Positions 54,401 through 60,211 of a stretch of DNA of 64,000 bases are shown here, in pieces. This stretch comes from Stercorarius parasiticus (taxonomy: Eukaryota > Chordata > Aves > Charadriiformes > Stercorariidae). Location of the stretch: positions 675,182 through 739,181 of the forward strand of contig VWZL01002212.1 in assembly GCA_013396915.1 (NCBI GenBank), given 5' to 3'. The notes below the pieces were generated by a model. That model made no database searches. It saw nothing but the letters and a program-made list of their open reading frames with translations, and was not told the DNA's origin. Positions within the stretch are counted from its first letter, which is position 1; the number at the start of each line of letters is the position of its first letter. Both the position numbers and the translations under genes were made by a program.

Positions 54401-57400
54401 AACTCTCATAAAAATGGAGAGAACACACCTCCTATGGACTCAGACCTACAAGTATTAACAAAATCAAAGTCAGAGGGACTGGGTGGGACACGGCATCCCT
54501 ATATATTAAATTTAGAGGGAGACAGAGATGCTGGAAGAGTAGCAAGGCAAAACCAGCACACCAGGGTAAGTCTGCATTCCTGTACACAATCCATTTTCCC
54601 TTATAGTCTCATACACCAACACAGATGCAATGACCTTGTCCCAGAAGCCTTCACTCTGAAGAAATCCCAGACATTTACCTCTTTTATGAACACATTATTG
54701 CCCAAATTGTGCAAGCTTTGCCCTCCTTTTTCTCCAAATAAACCCAGCACAATCCTTCCCCACACCACACCCTTGATCCTGTGTGGCAAGTAGAAGCACA
54801 AGGATGGTCAGAGGAAAAAAAAAAATCACTGCAGAAATACTAAATATTGTAGGAACAGGAGGTACTTAGGAATCTACTCTCTAAAAAGCATAACTCTAAC
54901 AGCAGTAGTAATGAGAAAGCAATAAATAAGTGTGAGAGGCCTAAGGGAAAATTGCACCTATGCAGGAAAATGTAAATTTAGAGGAATCCCAGCGTTCAAG
55001 CTGCAGGTAAGGAAAGACACGTGATCTAAGTCTCTTCTCAACAGCTACTTGGATTTACAGGCTTTTCAGAAAAATGAAAAAGCAACAAAAACCACCCACC
55101 TATTAGAAGAGAAAGATCAAAAATTAAAAGGATCAAAGGAATCAAAATATTTGTTCACATGCAGAAATTCAGAAGGACCGCTGGAGATAGGAAGAAATAA
55201 ATAGGCTCACAATATACATGCGCATTTTCAGCACCTAGGTCAAACAACACTGATCATTGGGAGAGATGGCTAAAAATCACCAACTTCTTTTAAAGGTGAT
55301 TCTCTAGCACCGTTTTCGGTGCTACCTACCGTCAACCTGTTTTACTTGAAAACAGATTGAGACAAAACAATTTCTTTGGGGTTTTTAAAATGGGTGGGAA
55401 GGAGAAATTAAAAATTAAAATTAAAAACTAAGAGAAATGCATGAGGAGCAACTTAACTGACCAGATGTTGTGGAGGGAAAACTGTCTGACTGCTATATTC
55501 TCTTTATAGGGTTTAATCGACTTCTCTTATTACAAGCACGAGTTGAAATTGCACATGACAGGGATATGCACTGTAATCTAACAGCAAATCCAGGATTTGT
55601 CCATTTAGTCTTTGAAGCCAGGATTTCACCCCTGAATTCCAAGTGCTGATCTGATCTCCCTTGGTTTTATAGCAGAACAGCTCTGTTAATTTGCATGAAA
55701 TCATGTCTGCAAATTACATTGTTGTAAATACGAGCAAAATGGTGCTCTTTTCTGTGATCTCCCAAATCACAGGTTATTTATCTACTGCTGTATAGAGGAA
55801 GCCAGGACACTTATTAACTATAGACCTTGAAGAGGAGTAAGATGAAATGAAGGCAACAAAGGCAAAGGGAGAATATTAATCAATTCAAAATACAGGCTTA
55901 CAGGACTAAAACTAATCCAGTATGTTCTGGAAATAATACAACGCAGAGAGTGCATTATTACCACTATAAAACTCTTGAAAGGTGTTATTCATTTATCTAA
56001 ACATTGTCAGCTGTATAAAATCTACCTGTTTTCCCTCATCACCTCTGCTTCCTTTTCTTTCACAGATGCTGGAGACTCTTCAAAGTCGTAGGAGAAGAGG
56101 TGAAAAGGTGTATGTGGTACATAAGGTAATTTCTCCACCGTTGGAGATGCCTTTGGAGTAATGGATGATGATGAATTTTGGGAAGAGCTCAGCAATGCTG
56201 CCGCAGGTGAAGATGGTGACGAAAGGACAGAATTATGATGAGAGACAGATGAGTCAGGCACAGAAGAGGAGCTGCTAGAAGAGCTTTTTGCTCTAGAGCA
56301 GGAGAGAGGCCTCTCAGCTGGAGAAATGGCACTGGAGACGGCTGAAGAATCAGAACACCGTGAAAGGTTTTCATTCACAGCCTCCCAAGCACCTGGGACC
56401 CCACTGTAGGAGGAAAACATCATGAGAAAGGGAAGGGGAGAAAAACAGGGAAAAGAGAGATCAATAGATCATATCACTTGGAGGAAAGAGAATAAAGTCT
56501 AGGAGAGTCAGACAAATGAAAACTTTGCAAAATGCAGACAATCTTTTTCTTTTTTTTTTTTTTTTTTCAAGTAAGGGAACCCACATCTTTGTATCCCGGT
56601 GGGATTCTTCTGGGGGTTGCAAATACTGAAGAACGGAAGTGACTCCGCTTAAAGGAAAGCCCACAGGCTTCAGAACTAATTTTAATGAACCTTTTCACAA
56701 CCATTTCCTGAACGATTTTCAAGTGTTTCAAGTTAGGTTGTAAGCACAAAGCAGTCTCAAAATGTTGGATGACATGGTCCACAGACTATAGATGCTTCAA
56801 GATACAATCTGCATGACTGCCTCTTGAAGGCCAGATATCTGATTATCATCCTCCCCGGTGGTCTGATATTTTTACTAAAAACGCTCATCCACCAGAGATG
56901 AAAATAAAAAATACTCAATCAGCACTGTTCTGTCAAAATTAAGGTTGAGAATGATTTCAAAATTAATGCCTTACCAGACCATTTGTCTAGGTACGAAGGC
57001 ACTAATTTCTCTAGGTGTCAGCATCCCATGTTGGTTTTAGATACAGACTTTCAGAGTTGCACCGAGTGCAAGAGAAAACCCATCTGCTTTACTCTAGTGA
57101 AGGCAGGTGTTGGTGAGTGACAGAAGCAGCAAGGTAGGTGAAAAGCCATGGGATCTGTACTCCGGGATATCTGTTTTCACTAGTATCTCCAGCATAAACA
57201 CTGTGCGTGGGCTTTGGGCTGGATCATTCGGCCGGTGGCTGATTTCCTTTCTCCTGAGACCACCTCTGCAATCCACCTACAAGCACGCAAGGCATGGCCC
57301 TCATCTGAGGAGTGTGGGTTTGGCACAGAGTATACAACAAAAACGTAATACATGTTATATATGTTAAGATATTATGAAGTTAATCATCAGGTATATACCA

Positions 57401-58803
57401 GGTAATCGTTCTCACAGCAGAAGCACAACAGGCAATCTGGAAACCTTCATCTATTGCACCAGCTAGGCGCGACAGCAGTCCCTGAAGCCAGGCTAGTCCT
57501 AGCCATCCTGACAGCATCTAAGATGAACAGCCAGCGCACAGATCACTGTTGTAACGCTATCGTGACAGTGAAAGGGGGTATTTAGAAATGCCATGGGAAT
57601 ATCAATCAGTTATCTCAAAGTGACTATTATTTTAAAGGACCGATGACCTAAAAGCACATCATGCCCTGCACATGGCTCTTTCTTGTTTGTTTTTTTTTTT
57701 TAACAGTATTTTAGTATATTCATGCGATTTACTAATAACTTGTGTCTTAGTTTTGACTTTCAAGAATTGGATTTGAGGAAATTATCACTTAATTTTGAAA
57801 TTTCAGGCAGCCATTGGCAAGATTTGCAGACTGGAAGATATTAATAACAACAGTACAGTATTTTCTTTGGAATTTGCACATTAAACAGTTTCCTTTCTTC
57901 CTTCCGTGCTGTATAGCGTCTGCATGAATGTGGTTTATTTAAAAAAAAGATCCAATCTCATTTGCCGAGTTGCAAAGCCAAACAATTTAACCTAAATCAA
58001 ATGGCTGTCTGGAAGAAAGAACTTATTTTCTTTCTTCCCACTTATTAGGATAAAGTTGCCAGATGCCAAATTCATATATCCCTCAGAAACAAGTGGAAAA
58101 TTTTACATGAGAATATTGTTTTGATAGGGGGTTTGTTTATATCCATATATACACAGAGGGGCAGGTATGTGTAAGATGGTGTGTATCTATCAATTTTGCC
58201 TCTAAGTAGTTCTTTCCTATTAAAACATGAACAAAATTGATAGAAACCATAGGCAGCATTCAAAAAACGTTGACCTTTTTCATAGTGACAGATATCGCTA
58301 ATAAGGTCGTATCATGAAAATATGGATGAAAACCTAAAGAAACCAAGCAACATCCTAACTCAGAGAAGCACTGCAACATTTCACCGTTGCCTTGACTAAA
58401 AACATAAACTTAAGCCATGCTTAGAAGTTATGCTTTATGCTAAATCTTTCAAGATTTGTGAGCGTCACTCATTTTCTACAAAGGCAGTGAGCACCGACAG
58501 TTCTTAGTACATTGAGCCTATATAACGAAACTTGTTTCCATTAACACACGCATCCCGACAAAGCTTTTAAATGCAAAAAGATTTCCTTGGGGGGTGGCTT
58601 TAACAGGTGATCTAGGAATGTGAGTGAAAAGGCAGATGCTGCTGCACACTGTGCTGGTGAGTTCATGCCAGAGGCTGAGGGACAACGCCAAATCCTGGTA
58701 CCTGGCTTTGACCTGCCTACTGGTCTCTTCCTCCCCCTCATCCTCAGTATTGGGCTCTGTGACTGGCTGTTCTTCTTCCTCCTCTTCGTACTCTTCCTCC
58801 TCT
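319..58803 (-). CDS. FHOD3: FHOD3, partial gene, 12 coding exons, both ends outside the window
   Basis: Formin of the FHOD group. It nucleates, caps or bundles actin and supports sarcomere assembly in cardiac muscle. The exons found are 58702-58803, 56026-56403, 52397-52522, 40246-40380, 36819-36869, 32063-32277, 24924-25223, 20276-21165, 13600-13758, 5588-5770, 946-1065 and 319-480. All introns are GT-AG and all eleven junctions preserve frame. The joined reading frame runs: acidic segment, Ser-rich segment, Arg/Glu coiled coil, Glu/Pro linker, FH1 polyproline tracts, FH2 domain with GNFLNG. FHOD3 is preferred over FHOD1 because of the long Ser/Glu-rich linker, the large FH1 exon and FHOD3-like wording in FH2 (for example [11 protein letters not shown] and [18 protein letters not shown]). 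The N-terminal GBD/FH3 region, the end of FH2 and the C-terminal autoregulatory tail are missing because the window ends, not because the gene is broken. Confidence 0.96.
481..945 (-). other. FHOD3 short intron, 465 bp
   Basis: The shortest intron in the window. It has a normal donor and a pyrimidine-rich acceptor tract (complement of 484-500). Nothing else recognised. Confidence 0.93.
946..1065 (-). CDS. FHOD3: FHOD3 FH2 exon with GNFLNG motif
   Basis: This 120-nt exon is in phase 0, with acceptor ATGGCAG|GAAGTT and donor ACCAAC|GTAAGC. It encodes 40 residues, [20 protein letters not shown] then [25 protein letters not shown] is the hallmark FH2 signature (GNxxNG), found in almost all formins. 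The next intron is only 465 bp. Confidence 0.97.
1066..5587 (-). other. FHOD3 intron, 4.5 kb
   Basis: AT-rich intronic DNA with short A/T runs and an alternating TA/GC patch near 4768-4820. The small open frames on both strands have no recognisable homology. No repeat family identified. Confidence 0.85.
5588..5770 (-). CDS. FHOD3: FHOD3 FH2 exon (middle)
   Basis: This 183-nt exon is in phase 0 at both ends, with acceptor TTCACAG|AAAATC and donor GAAAAG|GTGAGG. It encodes 61 residues, starting [19 protein letters not shown], through [16 protein letters not shown] and [19 protein letters not shown]. This is helical FH2 sequence typical of FHOD formins. The overlapping plus-strand open frame at 5613-5879 is a shadow. 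Confidence 0.97.
5771..13599 (-). other. FHOD3 intron, 7.8 kb
   Basis: Intron between two FH2 exons. It holds one ATCC microsatellite (7396-7423) and scattered A/T runs. Open frames of 60-98 codons on both strands overlap one another and show no protein signature. No RNA gene or mobile element recognised. Confidence 0.85.
7396..7423. repeat. (ATCC)n microsatellite
   Basis: About six perfect ATCC units, ending in a CACCC variant. Intronic. Confidence 0.95.
13600..13758 (-). CDS. FHOD3: FHOD3 FH2 exon (knob region)
   Basis: This 159-nt exon is in phase 0 at both ends, with acceptor TACCAAG|AAAACT and strong donor ATAGAG|GTAAGA. It encodes 53 residues: [19 protein letters not shown], then [17 protein letters not shown], then [15 protein letters not shown]. 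This is a core part of FH2. The NIGL-type motif carries the conserved isoleucine region that formins use to contact actin. The acceptor is AAG rather than the more usual CAG/TAG, but joining to the preceding ELPVTK gives uninterrupted FHOD3 sequence. Confidence 0.96.
13759..20275 (-). other. FHOD3 intron, 6.5 kb
   Basis: Intron between the FH1 exon and the next FH2 exon. Segments about 13940-14360 and 14890-15250 are richer in GC than their surroundings and carry the longest overlapping plus-strand frames (146 codons each), but these have no recognisable protein features. Single undetermined bases occur at 16959 and 17130. Nothing else identified. Confidence 0.85.
20276..21165 (-). CDS. FHOD3: FHOD3 large exon: pre-FH1 region, FH1, start of FH2
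   Basis: This 890-nt exon has acceptor GATTGCAG|GT and donor ACGAAG|GTACAG, with 296 full codons. Exon residues 1-40 include the conserved [16 protein letters not shown]. Then come a charged segment, [31 protein letters not shown] and the acidic [21 protein letters not shown]1 occupies about residues 178-216 (genomic about 20516-20632), with proline runs of 7, 7, 6 and 3. These bind profilin and deliver profilin-actin. FH2 begins near residue 236 with the lasso segment [17 protein letters not shown] and [19 protein letters not shown]. The open frame continues a little past the acceptor into the intron, but the phase fixes the boundary. The transcript has a (TG)7 repeat just upstream of the acceptor. 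Confidence 0.97.
20516..20632 (-). other. FHOD3: FH1 proline-rich segment of FHOD3
   Basis: Four proline tracts of 7, 7, 6 and 3 residues are separated by short hydrophobic linkers (SFLGL, LFGC, SANLLA). In formins such tracts bind profilin-actin and feed it to the FH2 dimer. The coding DNA is a GGT/GGA-rich imperfect repeat on the plus strand, so length variation between individuals or species is likely. Confidence 0.93.
21166..24923 (-). other. FHOD3 intron, 3.8 kb
   Basis: Intron upstream of the FH1 exon. It ends in a (TG)7 tract beside the acceptor. Plus-strand pyrimidine-rich stretches occur at about 22180-22480 and 22760-23230. No mobile element recognised. Confidence 0.87.
21173..21186 (-). 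promoter_or_regulatory. (TG)7 repeat in the acceptor region of the FH1 exon
   Basis: Seven CA units on the plus strand read as (UG)7 in the transcript, 8 to 21 nt upstream of the exon, where the polypyrimidine tract normally lies. UG repeats are known binding sites for TDP-43 and CELF proteins. Regulation of this exon is an inference. Confidence 0.55.
24924..25223 (-). CDS. FHOD3: FHOD3 Glu/Pro-rich linker exon
   Basis: This 300-nt exon has acceptor CCGCCAG|TG and donor GAAACTG|GTAAAG. The first codon is completed to Val and the last to Gly. It encodes 99 full codons. It opens with low-complexity Glu alternating with Pro, Thr, Ala and Gln over about 30 residues, then a second Glu-rich segment, and ends with [16 protein letters not shown], a serine cluster and [10 protein letters not shown]. 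The KERQNE and SSTLEREE segments are recognisable in mammalian FHOD3. It is an acidic, intrinsically disordered linker before FH1. A second AG ten bases inside the exon would shift the frame, so it is unlikely to be used. Confidence 0.94.
25224..32062 (-). other. FHOD3 intron, 6.8 kb
   Basis: AT-rich intron with a three-copy imperfect 33-34 bp repeat (25840-25939) and short A runs. Small open frames on both strands are unconvincing. No mobile element recognised. Confidence 0.85.
25840..25939. repeat. Three-copy imperfect tandem repeat, period 33-34 bp
   Basis: The 14-mer TGCTTGGCATATGG occurs at 25840 and 25873, with a diverged third copy (CGGTTGGCACATAG) at 25907. Spacing is 33 and 34 bp. 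The sequence between the cores is much less conserved. Confidence 0.6.
32063..32277 (-). CDS. FHOD3: FHOD3 end of coiled coil and Ser/Pro linker exon
   Basis: This 215-nt exon has acceptor TTTCAG|A and a strong donor AGAAG|GTAAGTG. It encodes 71 full codons. The first part ([20 protein letters not shown]) completes the charged helix. The rest ([15 protein letters not shown], then many Ser/Pro and TPP motifs) is flexible linker. It begins in phase 2 and ends in phase 1, so unlike the exons upstream it cannot be skipped without shifting the frame, consistent with a constitutive exon. Confidence 0.95.
32278..36818 (-). other. FHOD3 intron, 4.5 kb
   Basis: Contains a GGA-rich transcript-strand tract (complement of about 32581-32625), an A run at 35828-35843, and the region upstream of exon 32063-32277. 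No gene or mobile element recognised. Confidence 0.87.
36719..36726 (-). promoter_or_regulatory. TGCATG (RBFOX-type motif) downstream of the 51-nt exon
   Basis: The palindromic octamer TGCATGCA contains TGCATG on the transcript strand, about 92 nt past the donor of exon 36819-36869. RBFOX binding downstream of a cassette exon usually favours inclusion. The motif is seen; its function is inferred. Confidence 0.45.
36819..36869 (-). CDS. FHOD3: FHOD3 51-nt cassette exon extending the coiled coil
   Basis: This very short exon has acceptor CTTTTTAG|C and donor GAGAG|GTTTGT. It encodes 16 full codons ([16 protein letters not shown]) plus split codons at both ends. It continues the Arg/Glu helix between two other coiled-coil exons. 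It is frame-neutral. As I recall, the common human FHOD3 isoform lacks this segment (NKF is followed directly by the YKYLE part), which suggests a regulated cassette. The donor is weak, and a TGCATG lies about 92 nt downstream in the intron, the position where RBFOX proteins usually promote inclusion. Confidence 0.9.
36870..40245 (-). other. FHOD3 intron, 3.4 kb
   Basis: AT-rich, with a short CCAA-type run at about 39189-39210. A 138-codon plus-strand frame at 39392-39808 has no recognisable features. Nothing else identified. Confidence 0.87.
40246..40380 (-). CDS. FHOD3: FHOD3 coiled-coil exon (Arg/Glu-rich)
   Basis: This 135-nt exon has acceptor TCTGCAG|G and donor TTCAA|GTAGGA, which has A instead of the usual G as the last exon base. 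It encodes 44 full codons. The start ([20 protein letters not shown]) is followed by dense [20 protein letters not shown], a charged helix expected to form the coiled coil seen in FHOD formins. The downstream split codon reads Asn when the next 51-nt exon is used. It would read Lys if that exon were skipped, because exon 32063-32277 supplies an A. Confidence 0.94.
41100..41365 (-). mobile_element. CR1-type LINE fragment, old and diverged
   Basis: The plus strand reads as the antisense of the CR1 3' region: GGGCAGGAT, then CCATTCTTGAAAACTGTTTG, a run resembling CCTTAAAAACC..AGTGATGGA, CAGTGCTTAACTACCC, AAGAAAGACTTCTC and CCCGTTTGTTCTTG. The element is therefore in the same orientation as FHOD3. 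It is 5'-truncated, as is usual for CR1, and its terminal repeats are not seen. The edges are approximate. Confidence 0.75.
44668..44760 (-). promoter_or_regulatory. Recursive-splice-like site (pyrimidine tract, AAG|GTAAGT)
   Basis: On the transcript strand, a pyrimidine tract of about 65 nt with no internal AG (complement of about 44678-44743) runs into CCAACAAG followed at once by GTAAGTAAC. An acceptor and a strong donor therefore abut at 44673/44672. This is the arrangement of a zero-length recursive exon. A branch-point-like CTAAC and a second acceptor-like CCCCAG follow within 40 nt. No RNA evidence is available. Confidence 0.3.
46564..46585. repeat. Poly-A run (22 nt)
   Basis: Homopolymer on the plus strand after CTAAT. 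No recognisable retrocopy precedes it and no flanking duplication is evident, so I treat it as a simple repeat. Confidence 0.85.
47015..47019. repeat. Target-site duplication, left copy (CCCTG)
   Basis: Matches 48113-48117 exactly and abuts the TG end of the solo LTR. Confidence 0.7.
47020..48112 (+). mobile_element. Solo LTR, avian ERVL-like family, 1,093 bp
   Basis: It starts TGTATTGGGTTTGCGTGGC and ends CA, flanked by a perfect 5-bp duplication CCCTG (47015-47019 and 48113-48117). Orientation is plus, antisense to FHOD3. It has a TATA-like TATTTAAG at 47180 and an AATAAA at 47947. The middle (about 47330-47710) contains repeated units centred on GCTGGAGCAG at about 50-bp spacing. I recognise the opening and the closing part (GATTTGATCAGTAATAAATT, CCCACGAGCC) as a common bird LTR, but the exact family name is uncertain. 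There is no internal retroviral region and no second LTR, so it is a recombination remnant. The 183-codon open frame inside it is not a gene. Confidence 0.85.
48113..48117. repeat. Target-site duplication, right copy (CCCTG)
   Basis: Matches 47015-47019 and abuts the CA end of the solo LTR. The nearby C-rich run makes the exact edge slightly uncertain. Confidence 0.7.
51405..51428. repeat. Perfect 24-bp palindrome
   Basis: Twelve bases (TATTTCTATATG) are followed immediately by their reverse complement, with no spacer. AT-rich, intronic, next to a TA/CA-rich segment and an A run. Confidence 0.9.
51560..51603. repeat. AT-rich direct repeat, two 18-bp copies
   Basis: AATTATTTAATTAAATTA occurs at 51560-51577 and 51586-51603. 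Each copy is largely self-complementary. Probably simple-sequence expansion. Confidence 0.8.
52397..52522 (-). CDS. FHOD3: FHOD3 Ser/Tyr/Pro linker exon
   Basis: This 126-nt exon has a strong 40-nt pyrimidine tract and acceptor TTCAG|A. Its donor ACAG|GTTTGT is weak. It encodes 41 full codons plus a split Arg at each side. The peptide is Tyr/Ser/Pro-rich ([16 protein letters not shown], then TPTSRYGT) and ends PPQEARSD, matching the FHOD3 linker just upstream of the coiled coil (PPQEAR is also found in the mammalian protein, from memory). It is probably unstructured, with several candidate phosphosites. A TGCATG lies in the intron 64 nt upstream of the acceptor. Confidence 0.93.
52523..56025 (-). 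other. FHOD3 intron, 3.5 kb
   Basis: Ends in a strong pyrimidine tract at exon 52397-52522 and has TGCATG (transcript strand) at 52586-52591. Otherwise ordinary intronic DNA with no recognised element. Confidence 0.87.
52586..52591 (-). promoter_or_regulatory. TGCATG upstream of exon 52397-52522
   Basis: RBFOX-type hexamer on the transcript strand, 64 nt upstream of the acceptor. RBFOX upstream binding often represses inclusion. Function is inferred only. Confidence 0.35.
56026..56403 (-). CDS. FHOD3: FHOD3 serine-rich linker exon, probable cassette
   Basis: This 378-nt exon has a long pyrimidine tract and acceptor CCTACAG|T on the right and donor ACAG|GTAGAT on the left. It encodes 125 full codons plus split Ser and Arg codons at its ends. 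The peptide opens [16 protein letters not shown], then is very rich in Ser, Pro and Ala, including an eight-Ser run after residues RAK and several SP dipeptides that could be proline-directed kinase sites. It ends with an aromatic patch ([19 protein letters not shown]) and a charged tail. It is disordered linker with no enzymatic motif. Frame-neutral skipping is possible. It may be the second of the heart-enriched exons described in mammals, a region reported to bind cardiac myosin-binding protein C; that assignment rests on position only. Confidence 0.92.
56404..58701 (-). other. FHOD3 intron, 2.3 kb
   Basis: Contains a T-rich run at about 56542-56567 on the plus strand and GCATG (transcript strand) at 58664-58668, 33 nt past the donor of the acidic exon. 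Nothing else recognised. Confidence 0.88.
58702..58803 (-). CDS. FHOD3: FHOD3 acidic exon (first exon in window), probable cassette
   Basis: This 102-nt exon has an acceptor CTCAG at its right edge and a donor CCAG|GTACC at its left edge. It starts with the third base of a split codon and ends with two bases (AG), which the next exon completes to Ser. It encodes 33 full codons, starting with about eleven residues that are almost all Glu around one Tyr, followed by [21 protein letters not shown]. No folded domain is evident. It lies in the linker between the N-terminal FH3-type region and the coiled coil. The exon is frame-neutral and its donor is weak, so it may be alternatively spliced. Cardiac FHOD3 is known to carry extra exons in this part of the protein (numbered 11 and 12 in mouse). 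Equating this exon with one of those is my inference. Confidence 0.87.
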
Positions 58804-58827
58804 CTGAGGTCAGACCAAGGAAAGAGG

Positions 58828-58833
58828 CATGCA
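58828..58833 (-). promoter_or_regulatory. TGCATG upstream of the acidic exon
   Basis: RBFOX-type hexamer 25 nt before the acceptor of exon 58702-58803, paired with a GCATG 33 nt after its donor. Motif seen; regulatory role inferred. Confidence 0.4.
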
Positions 58834-60186
58834 GTGGAATGGAAAGAGAGAAGGTGGAAGAGAAAACAATGTGAGTCGCCAGAAAAAGAAATGCAATGAA
58901 GTTAGAAATGGAAGGAAAACACTGAGGGCAGGGGGGAATTATGGCACTAGACAATTAGCCACCTAAAACTTCCCACTAAGTATGTGAGGGTGCAAGGATA
59001 GCTACCAATACGAAAATTTTATACTCTCCCCTATTTAGTTTTTTTACTATTGATTTTTAAGACCCTGAAGATACATTTTTTTTTTCTCAAGCTTGGCTTT
59101 CCACTTGCTGCTGCCCTACCTGCAGAGGGATTAATGTAAAACATTCATGACAATACCAATGTTCAACTCGTTAGTCATTAAGCTGTGCCGGTTTGGCTTA
59201 AAGGACAGTACACGCTGTGCTGGCATGGGACAGCTGGCACTGGACACCATGCTTTCTAAATTAACACAAATAAAACATTCCTGTTAAGCAGACGATAGCT
59301 CAACTGGAAAACAGAACAGGGTGAACCATTAAGTTAGAAATAACAGAGAGACCAAATCAGTTCAGGACTATTTGCAAATAGCAATATTTAAGTTATTGGA
59401 TGCCAGTACATGAATTTTTTCAGTAAAGAGTCATTAGTACGGTCAAAGCAGGCTTCGGCTCAGCAGTAATTCTGACAGAGGAGAACTGTAAGTCACGCAT
59501 AAAGCCTCCATAACGTACAAACCACATAAGTAAAAAAGAAAACTATATTAAACAAAACAAAAAAGGCTACATTGTTGGTCTCCTCTTGCTCCCATTTATG
59601 CCTTTCCTCCCCAAACACACAGACTTGTGGAAGATTTCGAAAATACTCTCTCTTTGGACTTCTTTTGCATTTGCAGTTGATCCAGTTCTCCACTTGATTT
59701 AATGATGAATACCACCAGGTTATGTTCCATGCAAAAAGTAAAACATACAAACAGTAATAAAGTTTGTAAGACACTCATATTCCTTGTATTTTCCTAAAAG
59801 CCGGTTTTCTTTTCTCTTATTCTGAAGGGTTGGCTCTGTGCATTTTTTTCCATTTAGAATTAGTTTCCATGTCATAAGAACAATGAATATTTACAATGTG
59901 AGATCATGAACTCATCGAGTGCAATGCAAAGGGTCAATACAAAATTTTTTGCATTTGCACAGAATTAGTTATAGAATAATCAGTAAATGGGCAGCACCTG
60001 GAACTTTTCCAATACTCTGGCAAACATCTATAAGGTAGACATTTTCAACCATTCCTAAAGGTATCATAGTGACATAACCATCTCAGTTGTCGTCTCTCCA
60101 TCTCCTTGTCTTCTCCACAAACATATATATCCCCTATGGAGATACCTCTCAACTTCCACACACATGTATACGCTGGCATACTACAT

Positions 60187-60211
60187 CCCCTCCCGCCCCC
60201 CCCGCCCCCCC
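60187..60211 (-). repeat. G-quadruplex-capable tract on the transcript strand
   Basis: The minus strand has G runs of 7, 8, 3 and 4 separated by single bases C, C and A, a perfect four-tract motif with one-base loops. An A9 run adjoins it on the plus strand. Intronic. Confidence 0.75.
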
